Source: a virus. Taken from it: DNA of 49,307 nucleotides. The stretch is taken from the IMG/VR virus record IMGVR_UViG_3300034012_003312, positions 1 through 49,307 of that record. One strand, 5' to 3'. Made by a program: the position numbers and the translations under genes. Below, in pieces: positions 21,897-30,414 of this stretch; the stretch's first letter is position 1, and every line of letters begins with the position of its first letter. A model generated the notes under the pieces. It was given only the letters and a program-made list of their open reading frames with translations, was not told the origin of the DNA and made no database searches.

Positions 21897-24800
21897 TGCT
21901 CAACGACCCGCTCCTCCCTTGTTTCGCTCGCGGCCCGAAGCAATACCGCGCGTGGCCAAAGGCCCTCGCGCCCGGCCGCATCGAGTACATGCCCCTCTCG
22001 CGGCTGCTCACCCTCGGGCACGCGGGCGACGCGCACACGGCGGCGTACTCCGTCCCCCAGGTGCCCTATCGCCTCGGCACCGACCCGGCGGCCTACGCCC
22101 GCCCCGAGGTGCCCGCGGGCGTCCCGATGTGCGTGCTGCTCATCGACGTGGACTGCGCCGCGGCCCACCGGGCGACGGGCGGATCCGGCTCGGTGCGCGC
22201 CGACGACGCGTGGTGGTCGGCCCTGCGCCTCCGCATCGACGCCCTCGAGCTCCAGCACCCCGGGGCGTTCTGCTACCGCACCCGCGGCGGGGCCCGCATC
22301 ATCTTCCGGCTCCCGGTGCCGCACATCGTCTGCGACGGCGCCAGCGAGATCGCCTGGAAGCGCTTGTACCTCCGCGCGGTGGCCTACCTCGCGCGGCGCT
22401 TCGGGATCGTCGGCGACCCGTCCATCTCCGACTGGCCGCGCCTGGTGCGGCTCCCCCACGTCACCCGCGACGAGGCCTTCTCCCGCGCGGAGACCCTCGG
22501 CGACCCGCGCGCGGTCGGCGAACTCGACGTGCCCGACGACGACCCCCGCGACCTCGCCCACGCCCGGACGCTGGTCGCTGCCATCCCCGCCTGGGCGCCG
22601 GCGCTGCGAATCCTCGCGGGCAACGCCACGCCCACGACCCGCTCGGCGCGCGCGGCCCGCCCCGTCGAGTCGCGGCCCGCGGTGGACGTCGGCCAGCTCG
22701 GCGCGCTCGCGGTCGACCTCGGGCGGGCGCTGCGCCGTCACAGCGGGCGCCACGGCGTGCACCTCGCGCTGGCCGGCGCCTGCTACGACCGCGGGGTGCC
22801 GCTCGACCAGGGGCCGGGGCTCGCGCGGGCGATCTGCGCTGCGTCGGGCGAGAGCGACGACCGCCCCCAGGTGTGGCAGACGACCGCCGACCGCGTCCGC
22901 TCGTCGCAGGTGGTCACGGGCTACGGCCACCTCGCGCGGCACTGGCCCGACCTCGCGGCCCTGGTCGACGCGGCGCTCCCCTCGGGCGGCGGCGCCCGGG
23001 CGATCCGGGAGGAGCTCGACGCGCGCGACGTCCCCGACGAGCTCGCCGCGGCCGAGGCGTCGCCCGTCATCCGCGAGGCGATCGAGGGCGCGGGCCCCGG
23101 GCTCACCGTCATCCGGGTGACCGAGGGCGCCGGGAAGACCCGCATGGCCGCGGACGTGCTGCGCACCCGCGCCGAGGCCTGCGCCGAGCTGGAGCGGATC
23201 CCGTCCGCGCGCAAGACCCTATACGTCGCGCCGACCCACGCCGTCGCCGCCGAGGTCGCGGTGCGGCTGCGCGGGGTGCGGGGCGTCTACCTGCGCGGGA
23301 TCCTCGCGGCGCGGCTCGCGGACGGCTCCCCGGCCTGCGCCTACCACGTCCCCCTCACGCGGCTCTCGGGCGCGCGCCACGCGGTGCAGACCTGGTGCGA
23401 CGGGTTGGGCATGGGCCGCAACGGCGCCGACGCCCCGTGCCCCCGCCGCGAGGGCTGCGAGGCGCGCGCGCTCGCGGAGGTGTCGCTCGGCGGCGAGGGG
23501 ACGCCGGCCGTGATGGTGACCGTCCACGCGCTGCTCTCGCAGGGGCTGGCCTGGGCGGGCGGCGACGCGCTGGTGGTGATCGACGAGGACCCCCAGGCCG
23601 TCGAAGCGGTGGCGCTCTCGCGCGGGGAGATCGAGGCCGCGGCCGCGTCGGAGCATCTGCTGGCGCGCTCGGAGCGGTGGCGCGCGCCGGTGCTGCGCGC
23701 GCTGGCCGCGGGGCTGGAGCGGGGCACGATCCCGACCGGGGAGCGGCCGCTCTGGGACGTCGTCGAGCGCGGCGGCGAGGCGCTCCTGGGGGACACCGGC
23801 TGGTGCGCCGCGGTGCGCGACGCCTACCCGCTCGACGACGACTCCGTGATGCACCCGCGCGACATGCTGCACGCCTACGCCGCGCGGGCCGCGTGGACCT
23901 CGCGCACCGACGAGGCAGGCGTGACGACGTGGCGCCGCCGGGCCGCGTGGGCGCCGCGGCTGTCGCGCGCCGAGCACGCGCGGGTGTTCTCGGGCGGCGC
24001 GTCGGAGCGAGCCGTCGAAGCGTCGCGGGCGCACGCGACCGTGGCGCGGCTCGCGGCGGGCGTGGTGCGGGCGATCCCCGCGGAGGGTGTCCCGGGCCAT
24101 GCGGAGCGCGGGGTCGCGGCCGTCGAGGTCGACCCGGGCGACGGCTCGCGGCGGGTGCTGCGTGGGGTCATGGCGTCGCCCGCGGTGGCGGCGGCGCTGC
24201 ACCGCTACGGCCCCACGGTGCTGCTCGACGCGACCGCCGACGTCGAGCTCCTGGGCGCGCTGGCGGGGGCGAAGGTCCCCGTGGTCGACGTGCGCGTTGC
24301 CGACGGGGCGCCGGTCGCACGGCGGCTGCTGTACTGGGCGGGGGCGGCGCGGCGGACGGCGCTGGACGGCGCTGGGGTGCGCTGGGGCGAGGGCGTCGAG
24401 CGCTACCTGCGCGCGGCCCTCGCGCACGCGGTGGACGGCGGGGCCCGCAAGGTGGGAGTGTTCTCGTGGAAGCCCCTGGCCGACTGCCTGCGGGCCGCGG
24501 TGGCGGGCGACGTCGGCGCCGACCCGATCGCGGCGGCGCTGGTGGCGGACCTCTGGCTCCGCGGCGTGACGCTGGTCGTTGGCCACTACGGCCACGCCCG
24601 GGGCCTGGACGCGTGGAGCGACTGCGACGCCCTGGTGTCGCTCGGCGACCCGCGCCCCAACCTCGGCGCGTCGCGGGCGGTGGCGGCGGTGCTGGGCCTC
24701 GCGGGGAGCGCCTCCGAGGTCTACGCCCGCGCGACCGCCGCCGAGGTCTCCCAGGTGAGCGGCCGCCTCCGGGCGCCGTGGCGAACGGCGCCGGCGGTGC

Positions 24801-25366
24801 ACGTCCACGTGGGGACGGTGGCGCCCGCGTCGTGGGATCGCCGGGCGGAGGTGCTCGAGCTGCCCCGCGGGGTGCGCGACGAGGCCGCGACGGCGACCGT
24901 GATGGAGGCGGTGCGCGTGTACGGGTCGCAGCGGCTGGGCGGTCCCGCGGCGGGCGCGTCGAGGCGCACGGCGGCGAGGGTGTCACAGCGCGAAAACACC
25001 TTGCCTGAAGGCAGTCACGCGCAGTGCCAAGTAACACCATCTAAGAATCTTAGTAGGGAAGCACCTGGCGTTGCGCGTGACACCCTAGAATCACAGCGTT
25101 TCGTGTATCCGGCCACCGATGCGGCGGGGCTCATCGAGGCAGCGGGGGGTGCGGCGACCGTCGCGGGGCTCCTCGGGGTGGGCCGAGCGACCGTCTACCA
25201 CTGGCGCAGCGGCACCCGCCCGATGCCCGCCGACGCTGCCCAGCGCCTCGCGGGGGCGCTCGCCGAGCAGGCCTCTCCAACCACCGCCACGGCCCCAGCG
25301 ACGCCCGCCGCGGCACCCCTGCGCTTCACGGCGCCACCGATCCCTGGAGACCACGACGATGCGTGA
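21896..25366 (+). CDS. Primase-polymerase / NTPase replication protein with C-terminal HTH
   Basis: 1156 residues; GTG 21893 is an alternative start, and GGAGG lies upstream of both. The N-terminus (about 1-240) has archaeo-eukaryotic primase features: LLIDVDCAAA (Asp84/Asp86), YRTRGGARIIF and FGIVGDPSISDWPRLVRLP. Near residue 408 is a P-loop VTEGAGKTRMA, and near 558 VVIDEDPQA, indicating a helicase-type NTPase. A composition break at nucleotides 24978-25098 carries dyads and repeats (candidate origin). The last ~90 residues form an HTH domain (AGLIEAAGGAATVAGLLGVG, ATVYHWRSG). The protein probably initiates and primes phage replication. It may also be a fusion of a replicase and a small HTH protein. 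Confidence 0.8.
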   Translation: MLNDPLLPCFARGPKQYRAWPKALAPGRIEYMPLSRLLTLGHAGDAHTAAYSVPQVPYRLGTDPAAYARPEVPAGVPMCVLLIDVDCAAAHRATGGSGSVRADDAWWSALRLRIDALELQHPGAFCYRTRGGARIIFRLPVPHIVCDGASEIAWKRLYLRAVAYLARRFGIVGDPSISDWPRLVRLPHVTRDEAFSRAETLGDPRAVGELDVPDDDPRDLAHARTLVAAIPAWAPALRILAGNATPTTRSARAARPVESRPAVDVGQLGALAVDLGRALRRHSGRHGVHLALAGACYDRGVPLDQGPGLARAICAASGESDDRPQVWQTTADRVRSSQVVTGYGHLARHWPDLAALVDAALPSGGGARAIREELDARDVPDELAAAEASPVIREAIEGAGPGLTVIRVTEGAGKTRMAADVLRTRAEACAELERIPSARKTLYVAPTHAVAAEVAVRLRGVRGVYLRGILAARLADGSPACAYHVPLTRLSGARHAVQTWCDGLGMGRNGADAPCPRREGCEARALAEVSLGGEGTPAVMVTVHALLSQGLAWAGGDALVVIDEDPQAVEAVALSRGEIEAAAASEHLLARSERWRAPVLRALAAGLERGTIPTGERPLWDVVERGGEALLGDTGWCAAVRDAYPLDDDSVMHPRDMLHAYAARAAWTSRTDEAGVTTWRRRAAWAPRLSRAEHARVFSGGASERAVEASRAHATVARLAAGVVRAIPAEGVPGHAERGVAAVEVDPGDGSRRVLRGVMASPAVAAALHRYGPTVLLDATADVELLGALAGAKVPVVDVRVADGAPVARRLLYWAGAARRTALDGAGVRWGEGVERYLRAALAHAVDGGARKVGVFSWKPLADCLRAAVAGDVGADPIAAALVADLWLRGVTLVVGHYGHARGLDAWSDCDALVSLGDPRPNLGASRAVAAVLGLAGSASEVYARATAAEVSQVSGRLRAPWRTAPAVHVHVGTVAPASWDRRAEVLELPRGVRDEAATATVMEAVRVYGSQRLGGPAAGASRRTAARVSQRENTLPEGSHAQCQVTPSKNLSREAPGVARDTLESQRFVYPATDAAGLIEAAGGAATVAGLLGVGRATVYHWRSGTRPMPADAAQRLAGALAEQASPTTATAPATPAAAPLRFTAPPIPGDHDDA
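24978..25098. other. Candidate replication origin inside the replication gene
   Basis: This 121-bp stretch is clearly more AT-rich than the surrounding coding sequence. It holds a perfect 9-bp inverted repeat (GGGTGTCAC 24978-24986, GTGACACCC 25077-25085). Two tight palindromes lie between: TGCCT-GA-AGGCA (25002-25013) and CTAAGA-A-TCTTAG (25041-25053). A GTCAC(A)GCGC-like motif occurs at 24982, 25014, 25074 (inverted) and 25091. Placement within an initiator gene recalls lambda ori in O. Confidence 0.5.
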
Positions 25367-25955
25367 GGCTGTCCCCGTATGTGAGAATCCCGGCGCAATC
25401 CCGCACTCGCGCGCGCGCGACGGCCGCGTGTGGCGTGCTGCGCCCGACGCCCCCGCGGCCCCGGCGGCGCCCCTCGCGCGGCAGGGAGCGGCGGCCACGG
25501 CGCTGCACGTCGACGACCCCGAGCTCGTGCGCGTGCGGGGGCTGCTCGCGGACCTGCGGCCCGACGCGGCGGACCCGTGGGCGCCTCCTGCAGCGCCGGC
25601 CGAGACCACGCCCGTCGGCGCGATGCCCCGCGACCCGACGGCGGGCTGGGGCGGCGTCCCTCGGGGGCTGTTCGGCGGCGCGGGGGCGGCCCGCGAGGCG
25701 GCGCAGCAGCGGTGCGCGGCGGAGGTGCTGGCGGAGCTGGCCGAGCTCCCCGCGGACGCCGCGGCGGTGCTGCGGTGGCTCCGGGAGCGGGCCACGCTGG
25801 CGGCGGGCCTGCGGGGCCTCTACGCCGACGTGGGGGTGGCGTTCGCCAGCGACGTCCAGGCGGCGGCGTGGGGCGACCTCGGGGCGCGTCGCGAGGGCGC
25901 GCCCGCGTGGGGGCGGCGCCTGGTGCTGCGCGCGGCGGAGACGTGGGGGCGATGA
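25359..25955 (+). CDS. Hypothetical Ala-rich protein
   Basis: 198 residues, GGAGA before the ATG, overlapping the replication gene by 8 bp. The first 90 residues are Pro/Ala-rich and probably disordered. A Gly-rich segment (GWGGVPRGLFGGAGAA) precedes a helical C-terminal domain (CAAEVLAELAELPADAAAVL through LVLRAAETWG). It has no recognised domain. It is placed at the end of the replication operon. Confidence 0.6.
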   Translation: MREAVPVCENPGAIPHSRARDGRVWRAAPDAPAAPAAPLARQGAAATALHVDDPELVRVRGLLADLRPDAADPWAPPAAPAETTPVGAMPRDPTAGWGGVPRGLFGGAGAAREAAQQRCAAEVLAELAELPADAAAVLRWLRERATLAAGLRGLYADVGVAFASDVQAAAWGDLGARREGAPAWGRRLVLRAAETWGR

Positions 25956-25978
25956 AGACAACGACGACGGAGGAAGCG

Positions 25979-26191
25979 ATGAAGACGAACGAGACGCCCA
26001 CCGCCACCCATGACCGCCTCGCCCGTTGGCTCGTCGAGCGCGGGACGTGGCAGCTCGCCGAGGGCCTCGCAGGCCTCATCCACTACCGCTACCGCCGCGC
26101 GAAGCTGCGCCAGTGCGCCGCGGCGGCGTGTTTCGCCCTCGCCGGGCTGGTGAAGGCGATCGGCGACGCGGTGACCGGGGGCGGCCGATGA
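25979..26191 (+). CDS. Small protein with a hydrophobic C-terminal helix
   Basis: 70 residues from ATG 25979, which has GGAGG five bases upstream; an in-frame ATG at 25952 overlaps the previous stop but has a poorer site. The N-terminus is polar, the middle is basic (IHYRYRRAKLRQC), and residues about 46-62 are hydrophobic (CAAAACFALAGLVKAIG). It could be a membrane-associated peptide. Function unknown. Confidence 0.5.
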   Translation: MKTNETPTATHDRLARWLVERGTWQLAEGLAGLIHYRYRRAKLRQCAAAACFALAGLVKAIGDAVTGGGR

Positions 26192-26370
26192 CCCGCCGCC
26201 ACCGCCGCGAGCTCGCGCGCCGCCTTCCTTCGTGCCGCGCGGTGCTCACCAGCGCGCCGCCCTGCGTCCCGTGGCGCTTCCGCGCCCGCCTGCCAGGCGA
26301 GCCCCGGCCGCTACCCGCGCGGTACGCGCTCGGCCTCGCCGCGATGCTCGGCGCTCGGAGCGTGCCGTGA
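26188..26370 (+). CDS. Small basic hypothetical protein
   Basis: 60 residues, ATG overlapping the upstream stop. It is strongly basic at the N-terminus (TRRHRRELARRL) with a hydrophobic end (YALGLAAMLGA). It is the last gene before the late promoter region. Coding is supported mainly by the overlap. Confidence 0.4.
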   Translation: MTRRHRRELARRLPSCRAVLTSAPPCVPWRFRARLPGEPRPLPARYALGLAAMLGARSVP

Positions 26371-26394
26371 CCGACGATTCGCCCGCGCAAACGC

Positions 26395-26424
26395 TTGACA
26401 CCGCTCGCGGAGCGTGCGGAGAAT
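26395..26424 (+). promoter_or_regulatory. Probable late promoter with internal dyad
   Basis: TTGACA (26395-26400), 18-bp spacer, GAGAAT (26419-26424). The spacer contains CGCTC-GCG-GAGCG (26402-26414), a dyad where a regulator could bind. It lies in a 124-bp gap and precedes the packaging, head, tail and lysis genes. Confidence 0.6.
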
Positions 26425-26494
26425 ATCGGCAGAATCGCGCCCCATACAGCGCCACAGGTGCGTCCAGCACCCGGCGCCACGGCGCGGCCACCTC

Positions 26495-26713
26495 GTGCTG
26501 CTGACGGTCGACGACATCGCGCGCCTCACCCGCTCGCCCGCCCGCACCATCCGCGCGCGCCTCGCGGCGTGGCGCGACGAGGGCGGCCCGGTGGTGACGC
26601 TCGCCCGCCCCCAGCGCGGGCGCCCGCCGCTGGCCGTCGCCCTCGACGCCTACGCCGCCCGCGTCGCCCGCGACCCTGACGAGCTGCGCGCGGCGCTCGC
26701 CGAGGCCGCGTGA
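26495..26713 (+). CDS. Small HTH DNA-binding protein
   Basis: 72 residues from GTG 26495. The first 45 residues form a MerR- or Psq-like helix-turn-helix (LTVDDIARLTRSPARTIRARLAAW), followed by a basic loop (RPQRGRPPLAV) and a helix. It may bind the packaging site or regulate late genes, since it sits just before the terminase genes and overlaps the next gene by GTGA. Confidence 0.55.
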   Translation: MLLTVDDIARLTRSPARTIRARLAAWRDEGGPVVTLARPQRGRPPLAVALDAYAARVARDPDELRAALAEAA

Positions 26714-27186
26714 GCGACGGCGCACCGCCCCCCGCCCCGCGGCGGAAGGTGATCCCCATCGAGCGCCTCGTCGAGGTGGAGAAGCGCCTCCTGCGCGTCG
26801 AGCACCCGCCGCAGATCGAGCGCGAGCTCTCGAAGCAGTGGGGCATTACGCGCAACGGGGTGCGGCGGTACATCTCGCTCGTGCGGAAGCGCCTCGTCGA
26901 GGCGTTCCAGGCGACGCCCCCCGAGGAGCACGCCCAGCGCGTCGAGGGGATGCTCCTCGAAGCCTACCGCGTCGCCCTCGAAGAACGCGACGCGAAGGCG
27001 ATGGTGGCCGTCGCGAAGACGCTGGCCGAGGTCACCGGGGTCAAGGCGCCCTCGAAGGTCGACATCACCAGTGGCGGTGCTCCCCTCGCGGCCGTGGTGC
27101 TCCTCCCTGCGCTCGACGATGACCCCACCGCCCACGGTGCTCTTCCGGCCGAACCCCGGCCCGCAGACACGCTTCCTCGCCAGTAG
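26710..27186 (+). CDS. Terminase small subunit (putative)
   Basis: 158 residues, GTG start overlapping the upstream TGA. An HTH at about residues 30-55 (IERELSKQWGITRNGVRRYI) is followed by a long helix that could oligomerise and an extended, Pro-rich C-terminus. Its size, HTH and 68-bp overlap with the large terminase gene fit a TerS that recognises phage DNA and feeds it to the motor. Confidence 0.7.
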   Translation: MSDGAPPPAPRRKVIPIERLVEVEKRLLRVEHPPQIERELSKQWGITRNGVRRYISLVRKRLVEAFQATPPEEHAQRVEGMLLEAYRVALEERDAKAMVAVAKTLAEVTGVKAPSKVDITSGGAPLAAVVLLPALDDDPTAHGALPAEPRPADTLPRQ

Positions 27187-28444
27187 GGCGCAGCGGGCGC
27201 TCTACGGCGGCGCGGCGTCGGGCGGCAAGAGCGCCGCCCTCATGGCCTGCGTGCTGCGCTGGGTCACCAACCCCCGGTACCGCGGGCTCTACCTCCGCCG
27301 CGAGGCAACGTACCTCGGCGACGCGGTGGACAAGACGCGGCGGCTCTACCCCGCGCTCGGCGGCGTCCTCGTCCAGAGCCCGCGCATCGAGTGGCGCTTC
27401 CCCTCCGGCGCAACGCTGTGGATGAACCACTGCGAGCGCGAGTCGGACATCTCCAACTACGACAGCTTCGAGTTCGGCGAGGTGCTCTTCGACGAGCTCA
27501 CGCACTTCACCGAGCGGCAGTACGACGGCATCTGCGCGCGCCTCCGCGGCACCGACCCGACGCTCCCCTACTGGTCGCGGGCGGCCACCAACCCGGGCAA
27601 CGCCGGGCACGAGTGGGTCAAGCGCCGCTGGGGCGCCTGGCTCGACCCGAAGCACGAGCGTCCCGCCGCGCCGGGCGAGACCCGCTGGCGCCTCCACGAT
27701 CGCGACGTCCCACCGGGCACCCCGCACGCGCTCTCCTACACCTTCATCCCCGCGCGCATCGGCGACAACCCCCACGTCTCGGACGCCTACCGCGCGCAAC
27801 TGGAGGCGCTCGATCCGGTGCGCCGGGCCCAGCTGCTCGATGGCGACTGGGAGGCGGCGTACGGCGAGGGGAAGCTCTTCCACCGCGACTGGTGGCAACA
27901 CCTCGACGCGGCGCCCGCGTGTGTGTCTCGCGTGCGGGCCTGGGACTTCGGCGCGACCACCGGCGGCGACGCCACCGCGGGCGTGCTGCTCGGCGACCGT
28001 GGCGCGGGTGCGATCCCCCGCTACGTCGTGCTCGACGCGGTGAGCCTCCGCGGCGCCCCTCACGAGGTGCGGGCGCTGGTGAAGGCCACGGCGGAGCGCG
28101 ACGGGCGCGACGTAGTGGTGGTGGTGCCCCAGGACCCGGGGCAGGCGGGCGTCGAGCAGGCCCAGAGCTACGTGCGCGACCTCGCGGGGTGGACCGTCCG
28201 CACGCGCCGCCCCACCGGCGACAAGATCACCCGAGCGGGACCCTTCAGCGCGCAGGCGGGCGCGCGCAACGCCGCCGTCCTGCGCGCCCCGTGGACGCAC
28301 AGCTTCGTCGGCGAGCTGCACGCCTTCCCCGACGGCTCCCACGACGACCAGGTGGACGCCGCGGCCGACGCCTTCGCCGAGCTCGCCGCCCCCGCCCCGA
28401 CCTACCCCGACGCCCCGCGCCCTCACCTCCGCCGCCGCTTCTGA
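27119..28444 (+). CDS. terL: Terminase large subunit
   Basis: 441 residues. The ATPase domain has Walker A GGAASGGKSAA (residues 30-40), Walker B GEVLFDELTHF and coupling motif AATNPGN. The nuclease domain has RAWDFGATTGGDATAG, VVVPQDPGQAG and DGSHDDQVDAAADAF, supplying the acidic metal ligands. This is a complete phage packaging motor of the terminase_6 type. The upstream overlap with the small subunit gene is typical. Confidence 0.93.
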   Translation: MTPPPTVLFRPNPGPQTRFLASRAQRALYGGAASGGKSAALMACVLRWVTNPRYRGLYLRREATYLGDAVDKTRRLYPALGGVLVQSPRIEWRFPSGATLWMNHCERESDISNYDSFEFGEVLFDELTHFTERQYDGICARLRGTDPTLPYWSRAATNPGNAGHEWVKRRWGAWLDPKHERPAAPGETRWRLHDRDVPPGTPHALSYTFIPARIGDNPHVSDAYRAQLEALDPVRRAQLLDGDWEAAYGEGKLFHRDWWQHLDAAPACVSRVRAWDFGATTGGDATAGVLLGDRGAGAIPRYVVLDAVSLRGAPHEVRALVKATAERDGRDVVVVVPQDPGQAGVEQAQSYVRDLAGWTVRTRRPTGDKITRAGPFSAQAGARNAAVLRAPWTHSFVGELHAFPDGSHDDQVDAAADAFAELAAPAPTYPDAPRPHLRRRF

Positions 28445-28452
28445 CCGCCCGC

Positions 28453-30162
28453 GTGCCCCTCTACGACGACATCGCCCGCGCCCTCCGCGCCGGGGCCTCC
28501 GCCGTCCGCGGCGCATGGAAAGCGCCCGCACAGGCCGCGGCGCCCGCGCCCTCGAACGGTGCGCCGCCCCACGGCGCGCGCCGCCTGCGTCAGGTGCCGT
28601 CGCTCTCGGAATGGGACGCCGAGGACGTGCTCGCCGCCCTCCGCGCGCACGTCGCCGGGGAGTTCCGTGCCTCGGCCCAGCTCGCTGACCACCTCGGCCA
28701 GTGCGACGCGGTCGCGGGCGTCCTCGACACCCTCCGCCGCACCGTCGTCGGGCTGCCGTTCGACCTCGCCCCGCCCCTCGACACGCCTGACCCCGGCCGC
28801 TCCACCCGCCTCGCCACGGAGCTGCGCCGCGCATGGCCGCGGATGCTCTCCCGCGGCGCCGCCGCCGAGATCGTCAAGTGGTCGGCGCTCATGGGCTTCG
28901 CGATCGCGGAGCGCGTGTGGCGCCTCGACCCGGTCACGGGGCGCTGGTCGTGTCGGCTGAAGCCGTGGCACCCGGTGTTCACGCGCTGGGATTGGACGCG
29001 CGGCTGCTTCGCGGTGCAGACCGAGACGGGCACCGAATACGTCACGCCCGACTCGCAGAAGTGGTGCCTGTTCACGGACATCGAGGAGTCGCGGCCGTGG
29101 ATGAGCGGCGCCGTGCGCCCCCTCGGCATCCTCACGCTCATCGCGTGGTGGCTCGACCGCGACGGCGCCCGCTGGTCGGAGCGCCACGGCCTCCCGCCCC
29201 TCGGCGCCAAGGTGCCGATGAGCCAGTCGGAAGGCCCGCGCGTCGACCGCTTCCTCTCGGACCTGGAGGACCTCGGGACGGAGCCGATCATGCGGCTCCC
29301 CCAGGGCGAGCAGGGCGCCGCGAGCTTCGACATCGAATGGAAGGAGCTCAAGAACGCCACCGCGTGGCAGGGGTTCCTGGAGCCCGGCCGCGACATCCGC
29401 TCCCGCGTCGCGATCGTCCTCGTCGGCCAGCCGCTCACCTCCCAGGCGGGCGTCGGGGGCTCCGGCTCCTACGCTCTCGGCAAGGTGCACAGCGGCGTGC
29501 ACCAGCAGGTGGTGGAGTCCTACGCGCACCTGCTCGGGACCGCCCGCGCGCACCTGGTGGTGCCGTGGGTGCGGGTCAACGAGACCGGGTCGCGGCGCGA
29601 CGCCGAGCTCATCGCCCCGGCGCCGACCTGGGACGCGGCGCCGCCGGCGGACGCCAAGGCCGACGCGGAGTCGAGCGAGGCCAGGGCCCGCGCGGTGAAG
29701 GCGTGGCAGGAGACGGGCGTCCCCGTCGACGCACTCGCGGAGGCGAAGGCGGATGGCGTCATCGTCCTGACCAACACGCAGCCGAAGACCTCCGTGCCGA
29801 CCGGCGAGGTACGCGCGCTCCCCGAGCGCTACGACGGCATCGACCTGCGCCCCTCCCAGGGCATGGCCGACGCGGCGCGGCGCGGGATCGAGCTGCACGA
29901 AGAGGGCCTCTCCGGGGACGGACTGAAGCCCGAGACCGTGAAGCGTGCGCACCAGATCGCCGCGCGCGACGACCTCACCCCGGAGCACTGGCGCGAGATG
30001 CGCGGGTGGTTCGCCCGCCACGCGAGCGACCGCACGCCCGAATGGGACTCCCCGCCGACGCCCGGCTACGTGGCCTGGATGCTCTGGGGCGGCGACCCCG
30101 GCGAGAGCCGTAGCCGCGCGGTGGTCGCGCGCCTGGATCGCGCCGACGAAGAGGACGCATGA
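28453..30162 (+). CDS. Portal protein, Mu gp29-like (DUF935), with C-terminal extra domain
   Basis: 569 residues from GTG 28453. Portal features include EIVKWSALMGFAIAERVWRL, WWLDRDGARWSERHGLPPLG, KNATAWQGFLEPGRDIRSRV and IVLVGQPLTSQAGVGGSGSY, as in Mu gp29/DUF935 portals. The last ~115 residues (from DGIDLRPSQGMADAARRGIE to GYVAWMLWGGDPGESRSRAV) form a separate helical domain. I associate its closing signature (G.AW.LWGGD.G) with other phage head proteins. The portal forms the ring through which DNA enters the head. Confidence 0.85.
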   Translation: MPLYDDIARALRAGASAVRGAWKAPAQAAAPAPSNGAPPHGARRLRQVPSLSEWDAEDVLAALRAHVAGEFRASAQLADHLGQCDAVAGVLDTLRRTVVGLPFDLAPPLDTPDPGRSTRLATELRRAWPRMLSRGAAAEIVKWSALMGFAIAERVWRLDPVTGRWSCRLKPWHPVFTRWDWTRGCFAVQTETGTEYVTPDSQKWCLFTDIEESRPWMSGAVRPLGILTLIAWWLDRDGARWSERHGLPPLGAKVPMSQSEGPRVDRFLSDLEDLGTEPIMRLPQGEQGAASFDIEWKELKNATAWQGFLEPGRDIRSRVAIVLVGQPLTSQAGVGGSGSYALGKVHSGVHQQVVESYAHLLGTARAHLVVPWVRVNETGSRRDAELIAPAPTWDAAPPADAKADAESSEARARAVKAWQETGVPVDALAEAKADGVIVLTNTQPKTSVPTGEVRALPERYDGIDLRPSQGMADAARRGIELHEEGLSGDGLKPETVKRAHQIAARDDLTPEHWREMRGWFARHASDRTPEWDSPPTPGYVAWMLWGGDPGESRSRAVVARLDRADEEDA

Positions 30163-30410
30163 GCCGCAAGAACACCACCCGCGCCGACGCCCCGCGCCTC
30201 GGCGCCGCCGTCCTCTGGCGCGTGCCCGACGAGTGGCGCGCGCACGACGTCGCGGAGCGCCTCGGCCCCGAGGTGCCCGCCATCGTCGCCCGCGTGCACA
30301 CAGACGGAGCCGTCGACCTGCACCCGCTCCCGCCGCTCGGCGCCCCGCCGCTCCGCGTGGAGCTGACGTGGCGTGTCCCGCCCTCCGCGTGGCGCCCCTT
30401 CGAGGACTGA
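30159..30410 (+). CDS. Small hypothetical head-region protein
   Basis: 83 residues, ATG overlapping the portal stop. It is beta-rich (GAAVLWRVPDEWRAHDVAER, IVARVHTDGAVDLHPLPPLG). It lies between portal and protease, where small head accessory proteins are common. No family is recognised. Confidence 0.6.
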   Translation: MSRKNTTRADAPRLGAAVLWRVPDEWRAHDVAERLGPEVPAIVARVHTDGAVDLHPLPPLGAPPLRVELTWRVPPSAWRPFED

Positions 30411-30414
30411 CCCC

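Noticed and set aside
26367-26504. Gene bridging the 26371-26494 gap from GTG 26367
   Set aside because: It would be 45 residues of low-complexity Ser/Thr/Arg sequence running over the TTGACA/GAGAAT promoter. The region looks regulatory.
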